Shown here piece by piece: positions 24,698-33,526 of a stretch of 64,000 nucleotides of DNA. Source of the DNA: Halostreptopolyspora alba (GTDB lineage: Bacteria > Actinomycetota > Actinomycetes > Streptosporangiales > Streptosporangiaceae); assembly GCA_003725585.1 (NCBI GenBank), contig RJMB01000001.1:62001-126000 (forward strand), written 5' to 3'. The first letter of the stretch is position 1. The number at the start of each line of letters is the position of its first letter. Position numbers and translations under genes: made by a program. The notes below the pieces were generated by a model that was not told where the DNA came from, searched no databases, and worked only from the letters and a program-made list of their open reading frames with translations.

Positions 24698-26599
24698 TCA
24701 CCCCCCGGAGGGGGTTCCCGTCTTCTCCTGTGTCGCGAACTGGGTGCGATACAGCGCCGTGTACAGCCCATCCCGGTCCAGCAGCTCACTGTGGGTACCA
24801 CGTTCCAGGATCCGGCCCTCTTCGAGAACCAGGATCTGGTCGGCCTCACGTACGGTCGCGAGCCGATGCGCGATCACCAGCGAGGTACGCCCCGTCAGGG
24901 CGGTGCGCAGTGCCTCCTGCACGGCGGCCTCGGACTCGGAGTCCAGGTGTGCCGTGGCCTCGTCCAGCACCACGACCGAGGGCGCCTTCAGCAGCAGCCG
25001 GGCGATGGCCAGGCGCTGCTTCTCCCCACCCGACAGCCGGTACCCGCGATCGCCCACCATCGTGTCGAGACCGTCGGGCAACGTCTGGAGCAGATGGTTG
25101 AGCTGCGCCGCGCGCATGACCTCCACCAGCTCCTCGTCGGTGGCGTCGGGGCGGGCGTAGCGCAGGTTCGCCGCTACGGTGTCGTGGAACAGCTGCGGGT
25201 CCTGGGTCACCACCCCCACCGTGTCGCGCAGCGACTGGGTCCGGACATCCCGCAGGTCCAGCCCGCCGATGCGGACACTGCCGGCCGTCGGGTCGTAGAG
25301 CCGTGAGACCAGGTGGGTCAGGGTGGTCTTGCCCGCCCCCGACGGCCCCACCAACGCCACGAGCTGTCCCGGCTCGGCGGTGAACGAGACCTCGCTGAGT
25401 ACCTGGGTGTTCTCGTCATTCTCCGAGTAGGGGGTCAGCTCCAGCGACGTCAGGGACGCCACCTCAGCACCGGGGTAGCTGAACGACACGCGGTCGAACT
25501 CGACCGAGGCCGAGTCACTCGGTATGTCCCGGGCGTCGGGTTTCTCCTCGATCATCGGCTTGAGGTCGAGCACCTCGAACACGCGGTCGAAGCTGACCAG
25601 CGCGGTCATGATCTCCACGTGCACGTTGGACAGGGCGGTGATCGGGGCGTAGAGGCGGGCGAGCAGCGTCGTCAGGGCGACCAGGGTGCCCAGTTCGAAG
25701 GCGCCGCCGATCACCAGGTTGCCGCCAACCCCGTAGACGACCGCCGTGGCGAGTGAGGTGATCATGCCGATGAGGGTGAACAACAGTCCGCCGAACACCG
25801 CCTGGGCCACGCCGATGTCGCGGACCCGGCTGGCCCGCTCCGCGAACGCGGCGGACTCCTCCTCGGGCCTGCCGTACAGCTTCACCAGCATCGCGCCGCC
25901 GACGTTGAACCGTTCGGTCATCAGCGAGCTCATCTCGGCGTTCAGGTTCATCCCGTCGCGGGAGACGTTGGCGACCTTGCGGCCGATGAACTTGGCGGGC
26001 AGCACGAACAGCGGGACCAGCAGCAACGCGAGCAGCGTGATCTGCCACGACAGCAGCAGCATCGTGGTCACCACCGCGGCGGTGCTGATCACGTTGGACA
26101 CCACCGACTGCAGCACCGAGGTGATCGCGCGCTGGGCACCGACCACGTCGGTGTTCAGTCGGCTGATGAGCGACCCGGTCTGGGTTCGGGTGAAGAACGC
26201 CAGCGGCATCCGCTGGACGTGCGTGAACACCTGCGTGCGCAGTAGGTAGATGACCCCCTCGCCGATGCGCGCCGACAGCCACCGGCCCGTCATCCCGAGT
26301 GCCGCCTCCAGCACGGCGAGAACGGCGACCCCGGTCGCGAGCAACGTCACCAGACCGGTGTCCTGCTGCGCGACCCCCCGGTCGATGATCGCCTTGAGCA
26401 GCAGCGGGTTGGCGACGACGATCGCCGAGCTGACCGAGGTCACCACGAGGAAGAACAGGATCGAACGCCAGTGTGGCCGCGTGTACTGGCCGATCCTTCG
26501 CACGGTTCCCGGTGCCAGGCTGGTGCCCTTGGCGCTGCCGTCGTTGACCAGGGAGCGGTAGATCGGCGGCCCGCCCCCCGCCATGCCACCCGTCATCAT
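24698..26599 (-). CDS. ABC exporter half-transporter (MsbA/LmrA type)
   Basis: 633 residues: a six-helix membrane domain (about 45-345) fused to an ATPase domain (about 385-633). ATPase motifs: Walker A GPSGAGKTT (Lys424), Q-loop VTQDPQLF, signature LSGGEKQR, Walker B VVVLDEAT, and the H-loop His in LVIAHRLATV. Such proteins act as homodimers, or heterodimers with a neighbour; there is no second half gene beside it, so a homodimer is likely. It exports lipids, peptides or drugs; substrate unknown. The ATG at 26599 is preceded by AGGAGG at ideal distance; the longer frame to 26668 is unlikely. Confidence 0.93.
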   Translation of the reverse strand: MMTGGMAGGGPPIYRSLVNDGSAKGTSLAPGTVRRIGQYTRPHWRSILFFLVVTSVSSAIVVANPLLLKAIIDRGVAQQDTGLVTLLATGVAVLAVLEAALGMTGRWLSARIGEGVIYLLRTQVFTHVQRMPLAFFTRTQTGSLISRLNTDVVGAQRAITSVLQSVVSNVISTAAVVTTMLLLSWQITLLALLLVPLFVLPAKFIGRKVANVSRDGMNLNAEMSSLMTERFNVGGAMLVKLYGRPEEESAAFAERASRVRDIGVAQAVFGGLLFTLIGMITSLATAVVYGVGGNLVIGGAFELGTLVALTTLLARLYAPITALSNVHVEIMTALVSFDRVFEVLDLKPMIEEKPDARDIPSDSASVEFDRVSFSYPGAEVASLTSLELTPYSENDENTQVLSEVSFTAEPGQLVALVGPSGAGKTTLTHLVSRLYDPTAGSVRIGGLDLRDVRTQSLRDTVGVVTQDPQLFHDTVAANLRYARPDATDEELVEVMRAAQLNHLLQTLPDGLDTMVGDRGYRLSGGEKQRLAIARLLLKAPSVVVLDEATAHLDSESEAAVQEALRTALTGRTSLVIAHRLATVREADQILVLEEGRILERGTHSELLDRDGLYTALYRTQFATQEKTGTPSGG

Positions 26600-26720
26600 C
26601 GTGTCCTCCTGCCTCGGCGCGCTCGCCTCGTTCGCGGGTGCGACGCCCCCATCAACACGCCCTGGCACCGCCTGCTTCCCCCACGTCGGCCCACGTGACC
26701 GGGGCGCGGCGCGGCCGTGT

Positions 26721-27224
26721 CTACAACGATGTGGAGAGTCGGCCCAGCGCGGCGGTGGTGGAACGCCCGGGAGTCAACGGCAGCTCCCACGTCTCGGCTC
26801 CCAGGGCCGCGGCCCCCCGCCGCTTGGCCTCGGTGTAGGGGTCACCCGCGGTGAAGGCGAGCGCCGCGGGGCCCAGCGGGCGCAGCAACTCGGCGTAGGC
26901 GTCCCAGCCCGCGACATCGGGCGGGCCGGAGATGATGAACACGGCGTGCGTGGTGCGCAGGGCGCAGAGCATCTCGGCGCGCTCGTCGGCGGGGTTCACC
27001 GGGCGTTCGGAGCCCTTCCAGGCGCTGACGCGCTCGTCGTCCTCGATCCCGATCACGACGGGCAGGCCGCGCTCGCTGATCTGGGTGAGGAAGCGCACAT
27101 GCCCCACGTGCAGCACGTCGAACACGCCGGTGACGACGACCGGCGGAGTCGTCGTTCCGGGTGCGGAGTACCACTGTGAGGTGAGTTCGCCCGCACGGGT
27201 GCGTTCCCGATCGGGACTCGTCAT
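26721..27224 (-). CDS. Cytidylyltransferase-like nucleotidyltransferase
   Basis: 167 residues. Residues 28-50 read VTGVFDVLHVGHVRFL with the HxGH motif that binds the nucleotide phosphates in the cytidylyltransferase superfamily (glycerol-3-phosphate cytidylyltransferase, RfaE/HldE C-domain). Following segments ERAEMLCALRTTHAVFI and the late TPGRSTTAALGRL are like the RfaE type, in which the C-terminal RSTT contacts the nucleotide. The exact acceptor is unknown. ATG 27224 has GAGGGA just upstream. Same direction as the ABC exporter, 121 bases away. Confidence 0.82.
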   Translation of the reverse strand: MTSPDRERTRAGELTSQWYSAPGTTTPPVVVTGVFDVLHVGHVRFLTQISERGLPVVIGIEDDERVSAWKGSERPVNPADERAEMLCALRTTHAVFIISGPPDVAGWDAYAELLRPLGPAALAFTAGDPYTEAKRRGAAALGAETWELPLTPGRSTTAALGRLSTSL

Positions 27225-27371
27225 CGCTCCCTCGCAACCCACGCGCATCGACCCGGGCCACCACGCGGCGTTACCCGCACCGACAACGTATCCCGCGCCG
27301 CGGCTGTTCCGGGAACCACCACGGCGCGCGACGTCCGCCAAGGTTCGGTCTCCGCGACCGGCCGCGAGCAA

Positions 27372-27412
27372 AGGGCCAGGTCGTCCCGGGGTGATCCGGC
27401 GCGCCTGGCCCT
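27372..27412 (-). terminator. Terminator of tRNA-Gly
   Basis: On the minus strand AGGGCCAGG (27412-27404) pairs with CCTGGCCCT (27380-27372), followed by T residues, starting 7 bases after the tRNA 3' end. Confidence 0.75.
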
Positions 27413-27418
27413 CTGCGC

Positions 27419-27492
27419 TGGAGCGGGCGACGGGAATCGAACCCGCATGGCCAGCTTGGAAGGCTGGAGTTCTGCCATTGAACTACGCCCGC
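27419..27492 (-). tRNA. tRNA-Gly (anticodon TCC)
   Basis: Cloverleaf on the minus strand: acceptor GCGGGCG/CGCCCGC, D arm with AGTTCAATGGCAGAAC, anticodon stem CCAGC/GCTGG with loop CTTCCAA giving anticodon TCC, T arm GCGGGTTCGATTCCCGT. The discriminator is U and CCA is encoded (27421-27419). Confidence 0.95.
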
Positions 27493-27601
27493 ATGGCGTC
27501 AGCCCGCCCGAGTTTCCTCTAGACTCGTTGAGCCGACGGGGACAACACTACAGTCTCCACAGCGTTGGTTGTGCCATCACCCGGCGCACCGGCGCGACTG
27601 G

Positions 27602-27676
27602 CGGGGAGTAGCGCAGCTTGGTTAGCGCGCATGCTTTGGGAGCATGAGGCCGCGGGTTCGAATCCCGCCTCCCCGA
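27602..27676 (+). tRNA. tRNA-Pro (anticodon TGG)
   Basis: Cloverleaf: acceptor CGGGGAG/CTCCCCG, D arm GCGCAGCTTGGTTAGCGC, anticodon stem CATGC/GCATG with loop TTTGGGA giving anticodon TGG, T arm GCGGGTTCGAATCCCGC. The discriminator is A; CCA is not encoded, unlike the neighbouring tRNA-Gly. Confidence 0.95.
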
Positions 27677-27690
27677 CGACGAGGGTTTAT

Positions 27691-27717
27691 GGTCCGTGGA
27701 CGCGTGTCCGCTGGACC
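27691..27717 (+). terminator. Probable terminator of tRNA-Pro
   Basis: Nested hairpin: GGTCC (27691-27695) with GGACC (27713-27717) encloses GGAC-GCGT-GTCC. It starts 15 bases after the tRNA. Confidence 0.5.
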
Positions 27718-27895
27718 GTTCGCCCCTGCTCGTCTGCCGTAGACTCGGCACCAACAGCAGATGCGAGCTCGAATCCAGTGCTTTCGTCATGAGCCCGGCG
27801 TCACCATGCGTGTCCGTCGGCTTACCGTATACCGGGGCCAGGCAGTGCGCCGCGGACCGTCCCGGAAACAGCCGGAAATCTAGGAGTACCGCCCC

Positions 27896-29365
27896 GTGAA
27901 GACCGATGTCGAGGAGATCAGCCCGACCCGGGTCAAGCTGACCGTCGAGGTCCCCTTCGAGGAACTCGAGCACGCCTTCGACGAGACATACAAGTCGCTC
28001 GCCAAGCAGGTCCGGATCAAGGGCTTCCGCCCTGGCAAGGCACCCGCCCGGCTGATCGACCGCTACGTCGGGCGCGGAGCGGTGGTCAGCGAGGCGGTGA
28101 ACCACGCCGTTCCCGAGCTCTACAACCAGGCTGTCCAGGAGAAGGAGCTGTTCACGCTCGGCCAGCCCGACGTCGAGGTCACCAAGCTCGAGGACAACGA
28201 GGAGCTGGCGTTCACCGCCGAGGTCGACGTACGCCCCTCGTTCGAGGTCACCGGCTACGAGGGCCTGGAAGTGACCGTCGACGACGCCGAGGCCACCGAG
28301 GAGCAGGTCGAGGAGCAGATCGCCAACCTTCGTGAGCGGTTCTCCACTCTCATCGGCGCGGGCCGGCCGGCCCAGACCGGGGACCACCTCTCCATCGACC
28401 TCTCCGCGGCCGTCGACGGTGAGAAGCTCGACGACGTCCAGGCCAGCGGGATCTCCTACGAGGTCGGAACCAACACCATGCTCGAGGGGCTCGACGACAC
28501 CCTGGTGGGGATGTCCGAGGGCGAGAGCGCGACCTTCTCGACGACGCTCGTGGGCGGTGAGCACGAGGGTAAGGAAGCCGACGTCACCGTCACCGTGCAC
28601 AGCGTCAAGGTCAAGGAGCTTCCCGAGCTCGACGACGAGTTCGCCCAGATGGCGAGCGAGTTCGACACCATGGCGGAGTTGCGCGAGGACGTGCGTTCCC
28701 GGCTGGAGAGCACGCGCCGGATGCAGCAGCTCTCCCAGGCCCGCGACAAGGCCCTGGAGCAGCTCGTCGAGTCGATCGACGTCCCGCTGCCGGACGCCGT
28801 GGTCGAGGACGAGGTCAAGCGCCGTCGCGAGAGCCTGGAGAACCAGCTCGAGCAGAGCGGGCTGACCAAGGAGTCCTACCTCGAGTCGCAGGGCCAGAGC
28901 GAGGAGGAGTTCGACGAGGAGCTGAACAAGGGCGCCCACACCGCCGTGAAGGCCGGGTTCGTCCTCGACCAGCTCGCCCTCCAGGAGGACCTCTCCGCCG
29001 ACCAGAGTGAGCTCACCCAGTACGTGGTGGAGCAGGCCCAGCGCATGGGGGTCTCGCCGGACCAGCTCGCCCAGCACCTCGTGGAGAACAACCAGATCCG
29101 CACCGCCTACACCGAGGTTGTCCGGGCCAAGGCCATGGACCTCGTCCTCTCCAAGGCTGTGGTCACCGACGAGTCGGGCAACGTGATCGAGCAGGAGACC
29201 CAGGAGGAGGACTCGGAGGACTCGGAGAGTTCCCAGGAGGACTCCCAGGACGAGGAGTCCGGCGGCGAGCGGGCCGAGCAGCCGTCGGCCACCGAGGGAT
29301 CCTCGGATGAGGACGAGGCGGAACCGGCCGGTGAGGCCCCGGACGTCGCATCGACCAAGGAATAG
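27896..29365 (+). CDS. tig: Trigger factor (ribosome-associated chaperone and peptidyl-prolyl isomerase)
   Basis: 489 residues. The N-terminal ribosome-binding domain includes the signature GFRPGKAPARLID (consensus GFRxGKxP); residues about 155-245 are the FKBP-type isomerase domain (GDHLSIDLSAAVDG ... LEGLDDTLVGMSEGE); the long helical C-domain forms the chaperone cavity. The last about 60 residues are an acidic, low-complexity tail of Glu, Asp and Ser, longer than in E. coli but usual in actinobacteria. GTG 27896 is preceded by AGGAGT. The order tig-clpP-clpP-clpX is widely conserved and links folding and proteolysis. Confidence 0.96.
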   Translation: MKTDVEEISPTRVKLTVEVPFEELEHAFDETYKSLAKQVRIKGFRPGKAPARLIDRYVGRGAVVSEAVNHAVPELYNQAVQEKELFTLGQPDVEVTKLEDNEELAFTAEVDVRPSFEVTGYEGLEVTVDDAEATEEQVEEQIANLRERFSTLIGAGRPAQTGDHLSIDLSAAVDGEKLDDVQASGISYEVGTNTMLEGLDDTLVGMSEGESATFSTTLVGGEHEGKEADVTVTVHSVKVKELPELDDEFAQMASEFDTMAELREDVRSRLESTRRMQQLSQARDKALEQLVESIDVPLPDAVVEDEVKRRRESLENQLEQSGLTKESYLESQGQSEEEFDEELNKGAHTAVKAGFVLDQLALQEDLSADQSELTQYVVEQAQRMGVSPDQLAQHLVENNQIRTAYTEVVRAKAMDLVLSKAVVTDESGNVIEQETQEEDSEDSESSQEDSQDEESGGERAEQPSATEGSSDEDEAEPAGEAPDVASTKE

Positions 29366-29392
29366 CCCGCACCGTTTGACGGTCCGGCTCGG

Positions 29393-29431
29393 GCGGTGCC
29401 GTGGGGCTTGGGTCTCCACGGCACCGCTTTT
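29393..29431 (+). terminator. Rho-independent terminator of tig
   Basis: Perfect 12-bp stem (29393-29404 with 29416-29427), 11-base loop, then TTTT. It separates tig from the clpP operon. Confidence 0.85.
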
Positions 29432-29553
29432 CTCGCCGGGGTGTCGGCGGCCCCACCGTTACCGGCGGAGGGGGCGTCCGTGGTTGGGGGAGCGCGTGCC
29501 TGCGCCATCAGCGAACAGATCGCTCGGACGCCGTTCGGGGGCGTTGGTGCGCG

Positions 29554-29578
29554 TTAGGCTCAATCGTGAGAACACGAT
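29554..29578 (+). promoter_or_regulatory. clpP operon promoter region with operator-like dyad
   Basis: TAGGCT (29554-29559) is a candidate -10. Directly after it lies a perfect 7-4-7 inverted repeat, AATCGTG-AGAA-CACGATT (29561-29578), at the expected transcription start. It is well placed for repressor binding or as a 5' hairpin in the mRNA. It does not match the ClgR motif that controls clp genes in several actinobacteria. Confidence 0.5.
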
Positions 29579-29622
29579 TAGATAGCTGTCCGATGTGCAC
29601 CGAAATCGGGTGAAAAGCGACT

Positions 29623-30255
29623 ATGAATCCACTTCTGACGGACTTTGATGCCACTATGCGGGCCCCTGCTGAGGCTCAGTCCAGCTACGCCGAGCAGACG
29701 CAGCAGAGGTTGCTCCGTCAGCGCATCATTGTGCTCGGAGAGCAGGTCGACGAGGAGACCACGAACCGGATCTGCGGCCAGATCCTGCTGTTGGCCGCTG
29801 AGGACGGTAAGAGTGACATCACGCTCTACATCAACTCTCCGGGCGGGTCCGTCGATCATGGACTTGCGATCTACGACGTCATGCAGTACGTCCCGAACGA
29901 CATGGTGACGGTGGGGATGGGACTCGCCGCGTCCATGGGGCAGTTCCTGCTGACCGCCGGCACTCCGGGAAAGCGGTTCGCGCTGCCGCACACGCGGATC
30001 ATGATGCACCAGCCCTCTGGGGGGATCGGTGGTACCGCCACCGACGTCAAGATCCTCGCTGAGCAGATGAAGTACATGAAGCGCATCCTCGCCGAGCGCA
30101 TCGCACAGCACAGCGGGAAAACGGTGGAGCAGATCGAGAAGGACTTCGATCGGGACCTGTGGTTCACCGCCGAGCAGGCCAAGGAGTACGGACTCATCGA
30201 CGAGGTCGTGAGCTACTCCACGCAGGTTCCGTCCCACGACATCGTTTCCCAGTAA
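29623..30255 (+). CDS. clpP1: ATP-dependent Clp protease proteolytic subunit, first copy
   Basis: 210 residues. Serine peptidase of family S14, assembling as heptameric rings. The triad is complete: Ser104 in GLAASMGQFLL, His in RIMMHQPSGG and Asp in FDRDLWFT. Handle-region and axial motifs ADGKSDITLYINSPGGSVDHGL are canonical. In actinobacteria ClpP1 and ClpP2 form a mixed tetradecamer driven by ClpX or ClpC1. It is the first gene of the clpP operon, 24 bases before the second clpP. Confidence 0.96.
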   Translation: MNPLLTDFDATMRAPAEAQSSYAEQTQQRLLRQRIIVLGEQVDEETTNRICGQILLLAAEDGKSDITLYINSPGGSVDHGLAIYDVMQYVPNDMVTVGMGLAASMGQFLLTAGTPGKRFALPHTRIMMHQPSGGIGGTATDVKILAEQMKYMKRILAERIAQHSGKTVEQIEKDFDRDLWFTAEQAKEYGLIDEVVSYSTQVPSHDIVSQ

Positions 30256-30279
30256 CACCCACGCTCGGAGGTACCAGCG

Positions 30280-30909
30280 GTGAGCAGCATGTACTCGCCC
30301 CAGGGCCGCTACATGATCCCGTCCTTCGTGGAGCGAACCTCGTACGGGGTCAAGGAGATGAACCCGTACAACAAGCTCTTCGAGGAGCGGATCATCTTCC
30401 TTGGGGCCCCGATCGACGACACGTCCGCGAACGACGTGATGGCCCAGCTCCTTACGCTGGAGCAGGTCGACAGCGACCGCGACATCCAGCTGTACATCAA
30501 CTCGCCCGGCGGGTCGTTCACCTCCCTGATGGCGGTGTACGACACGATGCAGTTCGTCAGGCCCGACATCCAGACGGTGTGCCTGGGTCAGGCGGCATGG
30601 GCCTCGGCGGTCCTGCTGGCCGCGGGAGCCGCCGGCAAGCGCGGCGCGTTGCCGAACTCCCGCATCATCATCCACCAGCCGGCCACGGAGGGCACCCACG
30701 GGCAGGGCAGTGACCTGGAGATCCAGGCCAACGAGATCCTGCGGGTGCGAGGCCAGATGGAGCGGCTGCTGTCGCAGCACACCGGAAAACCTGAGGACGA
30801 GGTGTCCAAGGACATCGAGCGCGACAAGATCTTCACCTCCGAGGAGGCGGTGGAGTACGGGCTCATCGACTACGTCTTCCCGTACCGGAAGGCGTCCCTG
30901 AAGGGCTGA
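30280..30909 (+). CDS. clpP2: Clp protease subunit, second copy, with Trp at the nucleophile position
   Basis: 209 residues, clearly ClpP2-like (YMIPSFVERTSYGVKEMNPYNKLFEERIIFLG in two parts matches actinobacterial ClpP2). His (RIIIHQPA) and Asp (IERDKIFT) of the triad are present. The nucleophile loop reads CLGQAAWASAVLLAAG without any gap relative to ClpP1 (GMGLAASMGQFLLTAG), so position 107 is Trp where Ser is expected; the nearest Ser is 109. The subunit may therefore be inactive, as cyanobacterial ClpR is, and serve in structure or ATPase docking. GTG 30280 has GGAGGT upstream. The codon is TGG and no frameshift is needed. Confidence 0.93.
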   Translation: MSSMYSPQGRYMIPSFVERTSYGVKEMNPYNKLFEERIIFLGAPIDDTSANDVMAQLLTLEQVDSDRDIQLYINSPGGSFTSLMAVYDTMQFVRPDIQTVCLGQAAWASAVLLAAGAAGKRGALPNSRIIIHQPATEGTHGQGSDLEIQANEILRVRGQMERLLSQHTGKPEDEVSKDIERDKIFTSEEAVEYGLIDYVFPYRKASLKG

Positions 30910-31270
30910 TCCTGAGGGGCTGAGCCGTCGTCTCCCGAGACCTTGGCGTCGCGGCGGGCCGGTGCGCGGCGTGGCTGACCTCCGGGTTCCTGTGACGGGA
31001 CTCGTCGGGACCCGGGGGCGCCGCCGGCGCGGATCACACGCCGGAGGGTGCCGCGTGGTGAAGTCGGCCCGCTTTTTCACTTAGTCTCGGAAGACAACGC
31101 ATAGCTTTGCCCGTCCGAGTCCGACAGCGGGTGCGCGTATCCCGTGAGAGCGGTAGCTTGCACACGAAGGGCGTGACATCGCCTCGGGATGTGGGGACAC
31201 CGCGAGGATGCTCCCCCGCCGCTCACGGCGGCTCGCTGGCGGGATGGCCTACGTTCTAAGGAGAAGCTGG
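30910..31270 (+). other. Intergenic region between clpP2 and clpX
   Basis: A 361-base gap with no supportable gene. It holds a weak hairpin (CCGGCG 31024-31029 with CGCCGG 31039-31044) that may end the clpP transcript and a TAGTCT (31082-31087) that may be a -10 for clpX. clpX therefore probably has its own promoter. Confidence 0.45.
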
Positions 31271-32542
31271 GTGGCACGCATCGGCGACGGTGGAGACCTG
31301 CTGAAGTGCTCTTTCTGTGGTAAGAGCCAGAAGCAGGTGAAGAAGCTCATTGCCGGTCCCGGTGTCTACATCTGCGACGAGTGCATCGACCTCTGCAACG
31401 AGATCATCGAGGAGGAGCTCGCGGACGCCACCGAGCTGAAGTGGGATTCCCTTCCCAAACCCCGCGAGATCTACGGCTTCCTCGACTCGTACGTGATCGG
31501 CCAGGAGGCGGCGAAGAAAGCGCTGTCGGTGGCGGTCTACAACCACTACAAGCGGGTGCAGTCCGAGGGTGACCGGCCACGCGACGAGGACGTCGAGATC
31601 GCCAAGTCCAACATCCTGTTGTTGGGGCCCACGGGTTCGGGAAAGACGCTCTTGGCACAGACCTTGGCCAAGATCCTGAACGTGCCGTTCGCGATCGCCG
31701 ACGCCACAGCGCTCACAGAGGCCGGTTACGTTGGCGAGGACGTCGAGAACATCCTGCTCAAACTGATCCAGGCGGCCGACTACGACGTGAAGAAGGCCGA
31801 GACCGGCATCATCTACATCGACGAGGTCGACAAGGTCGCGCGCAAGAGCGAGAACCCCTCGATCACCCGGGACGTCTCCGGTGAGGGCGTGCAGCAGGCG
31901 CTGTTGAAGATACTCGAGGGCACCACGGCGAGCGTGCCGCCACAGGGTGGGCGCAAGCACCCCCACCAGGAGTTCATCCAGATCGATACCACGAACGTGC
32001 TGTTCATCTGCGGGGGCGCCTTCGCGGGACTCGACAAGATCATCGAGTCGCGGGTGGGCAAGCAGGGCATGGGGTTCAACGCGGTCCTGCGCTCCCAGGA
32101 GTCCGAGGTCGTCAACGAGTTCACCGACGTCCTGCCCGAGGACCTGCTGAAGTTCGGACTCATCCCGGAGTTCGTGGGCCGGTTGCCGGTCATCACCAGC
32201 GTGCACAACCTCGACCGCGAGGCGCTCATCCGGATCCTCACCGAGCCGCGCAACGCCCTGGTCAAGCAGTACCAGCGCCTGTTCGAGCTGGACAACGTCG
32301 AGCTGGAGTTCAGCGACGACGCCCTCGACGCGATCGCCGAGCAGGGCATCATCCGGGGAACGGGTGCCCGTGGCCTACGCGCGATCATCGAGGAGGTGCT
32401 GCTGTCGGTGATGTACGACGTGCCGAGCCGGGAGGATGTCGGCCAGGTGATCATTACCCGCGAGGCGGTGATGGAGCACGTCAACCCGACCATCGTGCCG
32501 CGCGCCCAGATCGCCTCGGACCCCGAGGAGAAGAGCGCCTGA
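31271..32542 (+). CDS. clpX: ATP-dependent Clp protease ATP-binding subunit ClpX
   Basis: 423 residues. The N-terminal zinc domain binds metal through C13, C16, C35 and C38 and captures substrates and adaptors. The AAA+ module has Walker A GPTGSGKT (residues 119-126), pore loop GYVGEDVE, Walker [10 protein letters not shown], and sensor 2 in [10 protein letters not shown]. The ClpP-docking loop reads GKQGMGFNA, with Met-Gly-Phe where many ClpX have Ile-Gly-Phe. GTG 31271 is preceded by AAGGAG at seven bases; the frame stays open further upstream but without family resemblance. Confidence 0.96.
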   Translation: MARIGDGGDLLKCSFCGKSQKQVKKLIAGPGVYICDECIDLCNEIIEEELADATELKWDSLPKPREIYGFLDSYVIGQEAAKKALSVAVYNHYKRVQSEGDRPRDEDVEIAKSNILLLGPTGSGKTLLAQTLAKILNVPFAIADATALTEAGYVGEDVENILLKLIQAADYDVKKAETGIIYIDEVDKVARKSENPSITRDVSGEGVQQALLKILEGTTASVPPQGGRKHPHQEFIQIDTTNVLFICGGAFAGLDKIIESRVGKQGMGFNAVLRSQESEVVNEFTDVLPEDLLKFGLIPEFVGRLPVITSVHNLDREALIRILTEPRNALVKQYQRLFELDNVELEFSDDALDAIAEQGIIRGTGARGLRAIIEEVLLSVMYDVPSREDVGQVIITREAVMEHVNPTIVPRAQIASDPEEKSA

Positions 32543-32591
32543 CTCGGGGGAGGGTCGGCGCGCGTCCGAACCGGCGTCGGACCGGGGTCGG

Positions 32592-32621
32592 GCCGCCGCC
32601 CACCGTGTGAGGGCGGGCGGC
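32592..32621. terminator. Hairpin between converging clpX and DUF305 genes
   Basis: GCCGCCGCCC (32592-32601) pairs with GGGCGGGCGGC (32611-32621) with a one-base bulge and a nine-base loop. Confidence 0.6.
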
Positions 32622-32663
32622 TGATCCCGCGGGCCGGCGTCGGGGGTGCGTGGGTACTGAGTG

Positions 32664-33281
32664 TCAGTCGTCGATGATGTCGCGCATCCGCGCGATCTCG
32701 CCTCGCTGCGTGGCGATGACGTCGCTGGCGAATGAGCTGATCATGTCGCTCTCGCCGTCGATGAGGACGTCCTCGGCCATCGTGACGCCACCCTCGTGGT
32801 GGGTCACCATGAGGTCCACGAAGAGTCTGTCGAAGTCGTCGCCCGAGGAGTCCTCGAGTTCGGCCATCTCCTCCGGAGTGGCCATTCCCGGCATCTCGGA
32901 GTGGTCGATCTCGTACTCCTGCGGGTCGTCGACGTTGGAGTCCACCCACCCCTGCATGGCCTTGATCTCGGCGTTCTGGGCGTCGTATATGCGCTCGGCG
33001 ATGGAGACGATCGCGTCGCGGTCGGCGCGGTCCTCGGCCAGTTCGGACATGTCGAGCGCCTGCTTGTGGTGCTCGATCATCTGGACCATGAACTCGGCGT
33101 CGGCCTCGTTGTGCCCGTCGTCCTCGCCTTCCTCGAGGTCCTCGGTGGGCACCGGGCTGGGGGAGTCGCCGGGCGCGCCCGGGTCGACGATCGGCGGGTC
33201 GTCGACGGCGTCCGATCCCGTGCACGCCGTCAGTGCGATTGTCGCGGCGGCTCCCGCCGCCACCAGGATCCATCGATGCAC
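32664..33281 (-). CDS. DUF305 family lipoprotein
   Basis: 205 residues from GTG 33281 (GGAAGGAG upstream). The signal peptide ends in the lipobox LTAC (Cys20), so it is a surface lipoprotein. After an acidic Pro-rich linker the DUF305 domain contains two His-pair motifs, VQMIEHHKQALDM and VDLMVTHHEGGVTMAE, in a ferritin-like four-helix arrangement; His, Met and Asp residues could bind copper or another metal, but the family's role is unproven. It is divergent from an LVIVD secreted protein; these two types often occur side by side in actinobacteria, as I recall. Confidence 0.88.
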   Translation of the reverse strand: MHRWILVAAGAAATIALTACTGSDAVDDPPIVDPGAPGDSPSPVPTEDLEEGEDDGHNEADAEFMVQMIEHHKQALDMSELAEDRADRDAIVSIAERIYDAQNAEIKAMQGWVDSNVDDPQEYEIDHSEMPGMATPEEMAELEDSSGDDFDRLFVDLMVTHHEGGVTMAEDVLIDGESDMISSFASDVIATQRGEIARMRDIIDD

Positions 33282-33389
33282 GGGAGCTCCTTCCGTATAC
33301 CTCGCGTGGGCGGCGGTGTCGACCGCCCTCGTGGGGTTTCTACTCAACCCTGCACGGCTTGTCCAGCGTGGGCGAAAATTTCCTACGGA

Positions 33390-33405
33390 TCACTTTGTGT
33401 AGTGA
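33390..33405. promoter_or_regulatory. Operator-like inverted repeat between divergent genes
   Basis: TCACT-TTGTGT-AGTGA is a perfect 5-6-5 repeat near the middle of the 245-base divergent region of the DUF305 and LVIVD genes. It could coordinate both. Confidence 0.4.
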
Positions 33406-33526
33406 ATCCCGCTGAACTGCGACAGTGTGTCCAGGAGTAGGAGGGATAGTGGTCTGCTCTGTACATCTGTCGTCCTGAGTGTGTATTTTCTACATGTTTT
33501 CGGTGTGCACCGGACAAGGAGTTCAC

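Noticed and set aside
27720-27790. A third tRNA after tRNA-Pro
   Set aside because: A GCGAGCTCGAATCC stretch recalls a T arm, but the stem does not pair and no acceptor or anticodon stem can be formed.
29505-29530. ClgR-box before clpP1
   Set aside because: AGCGA-ACAGA-TCGCT is symmetric but its half sites run in the opposite orientation to the CGCY...RGCG motif I know for ClgR.
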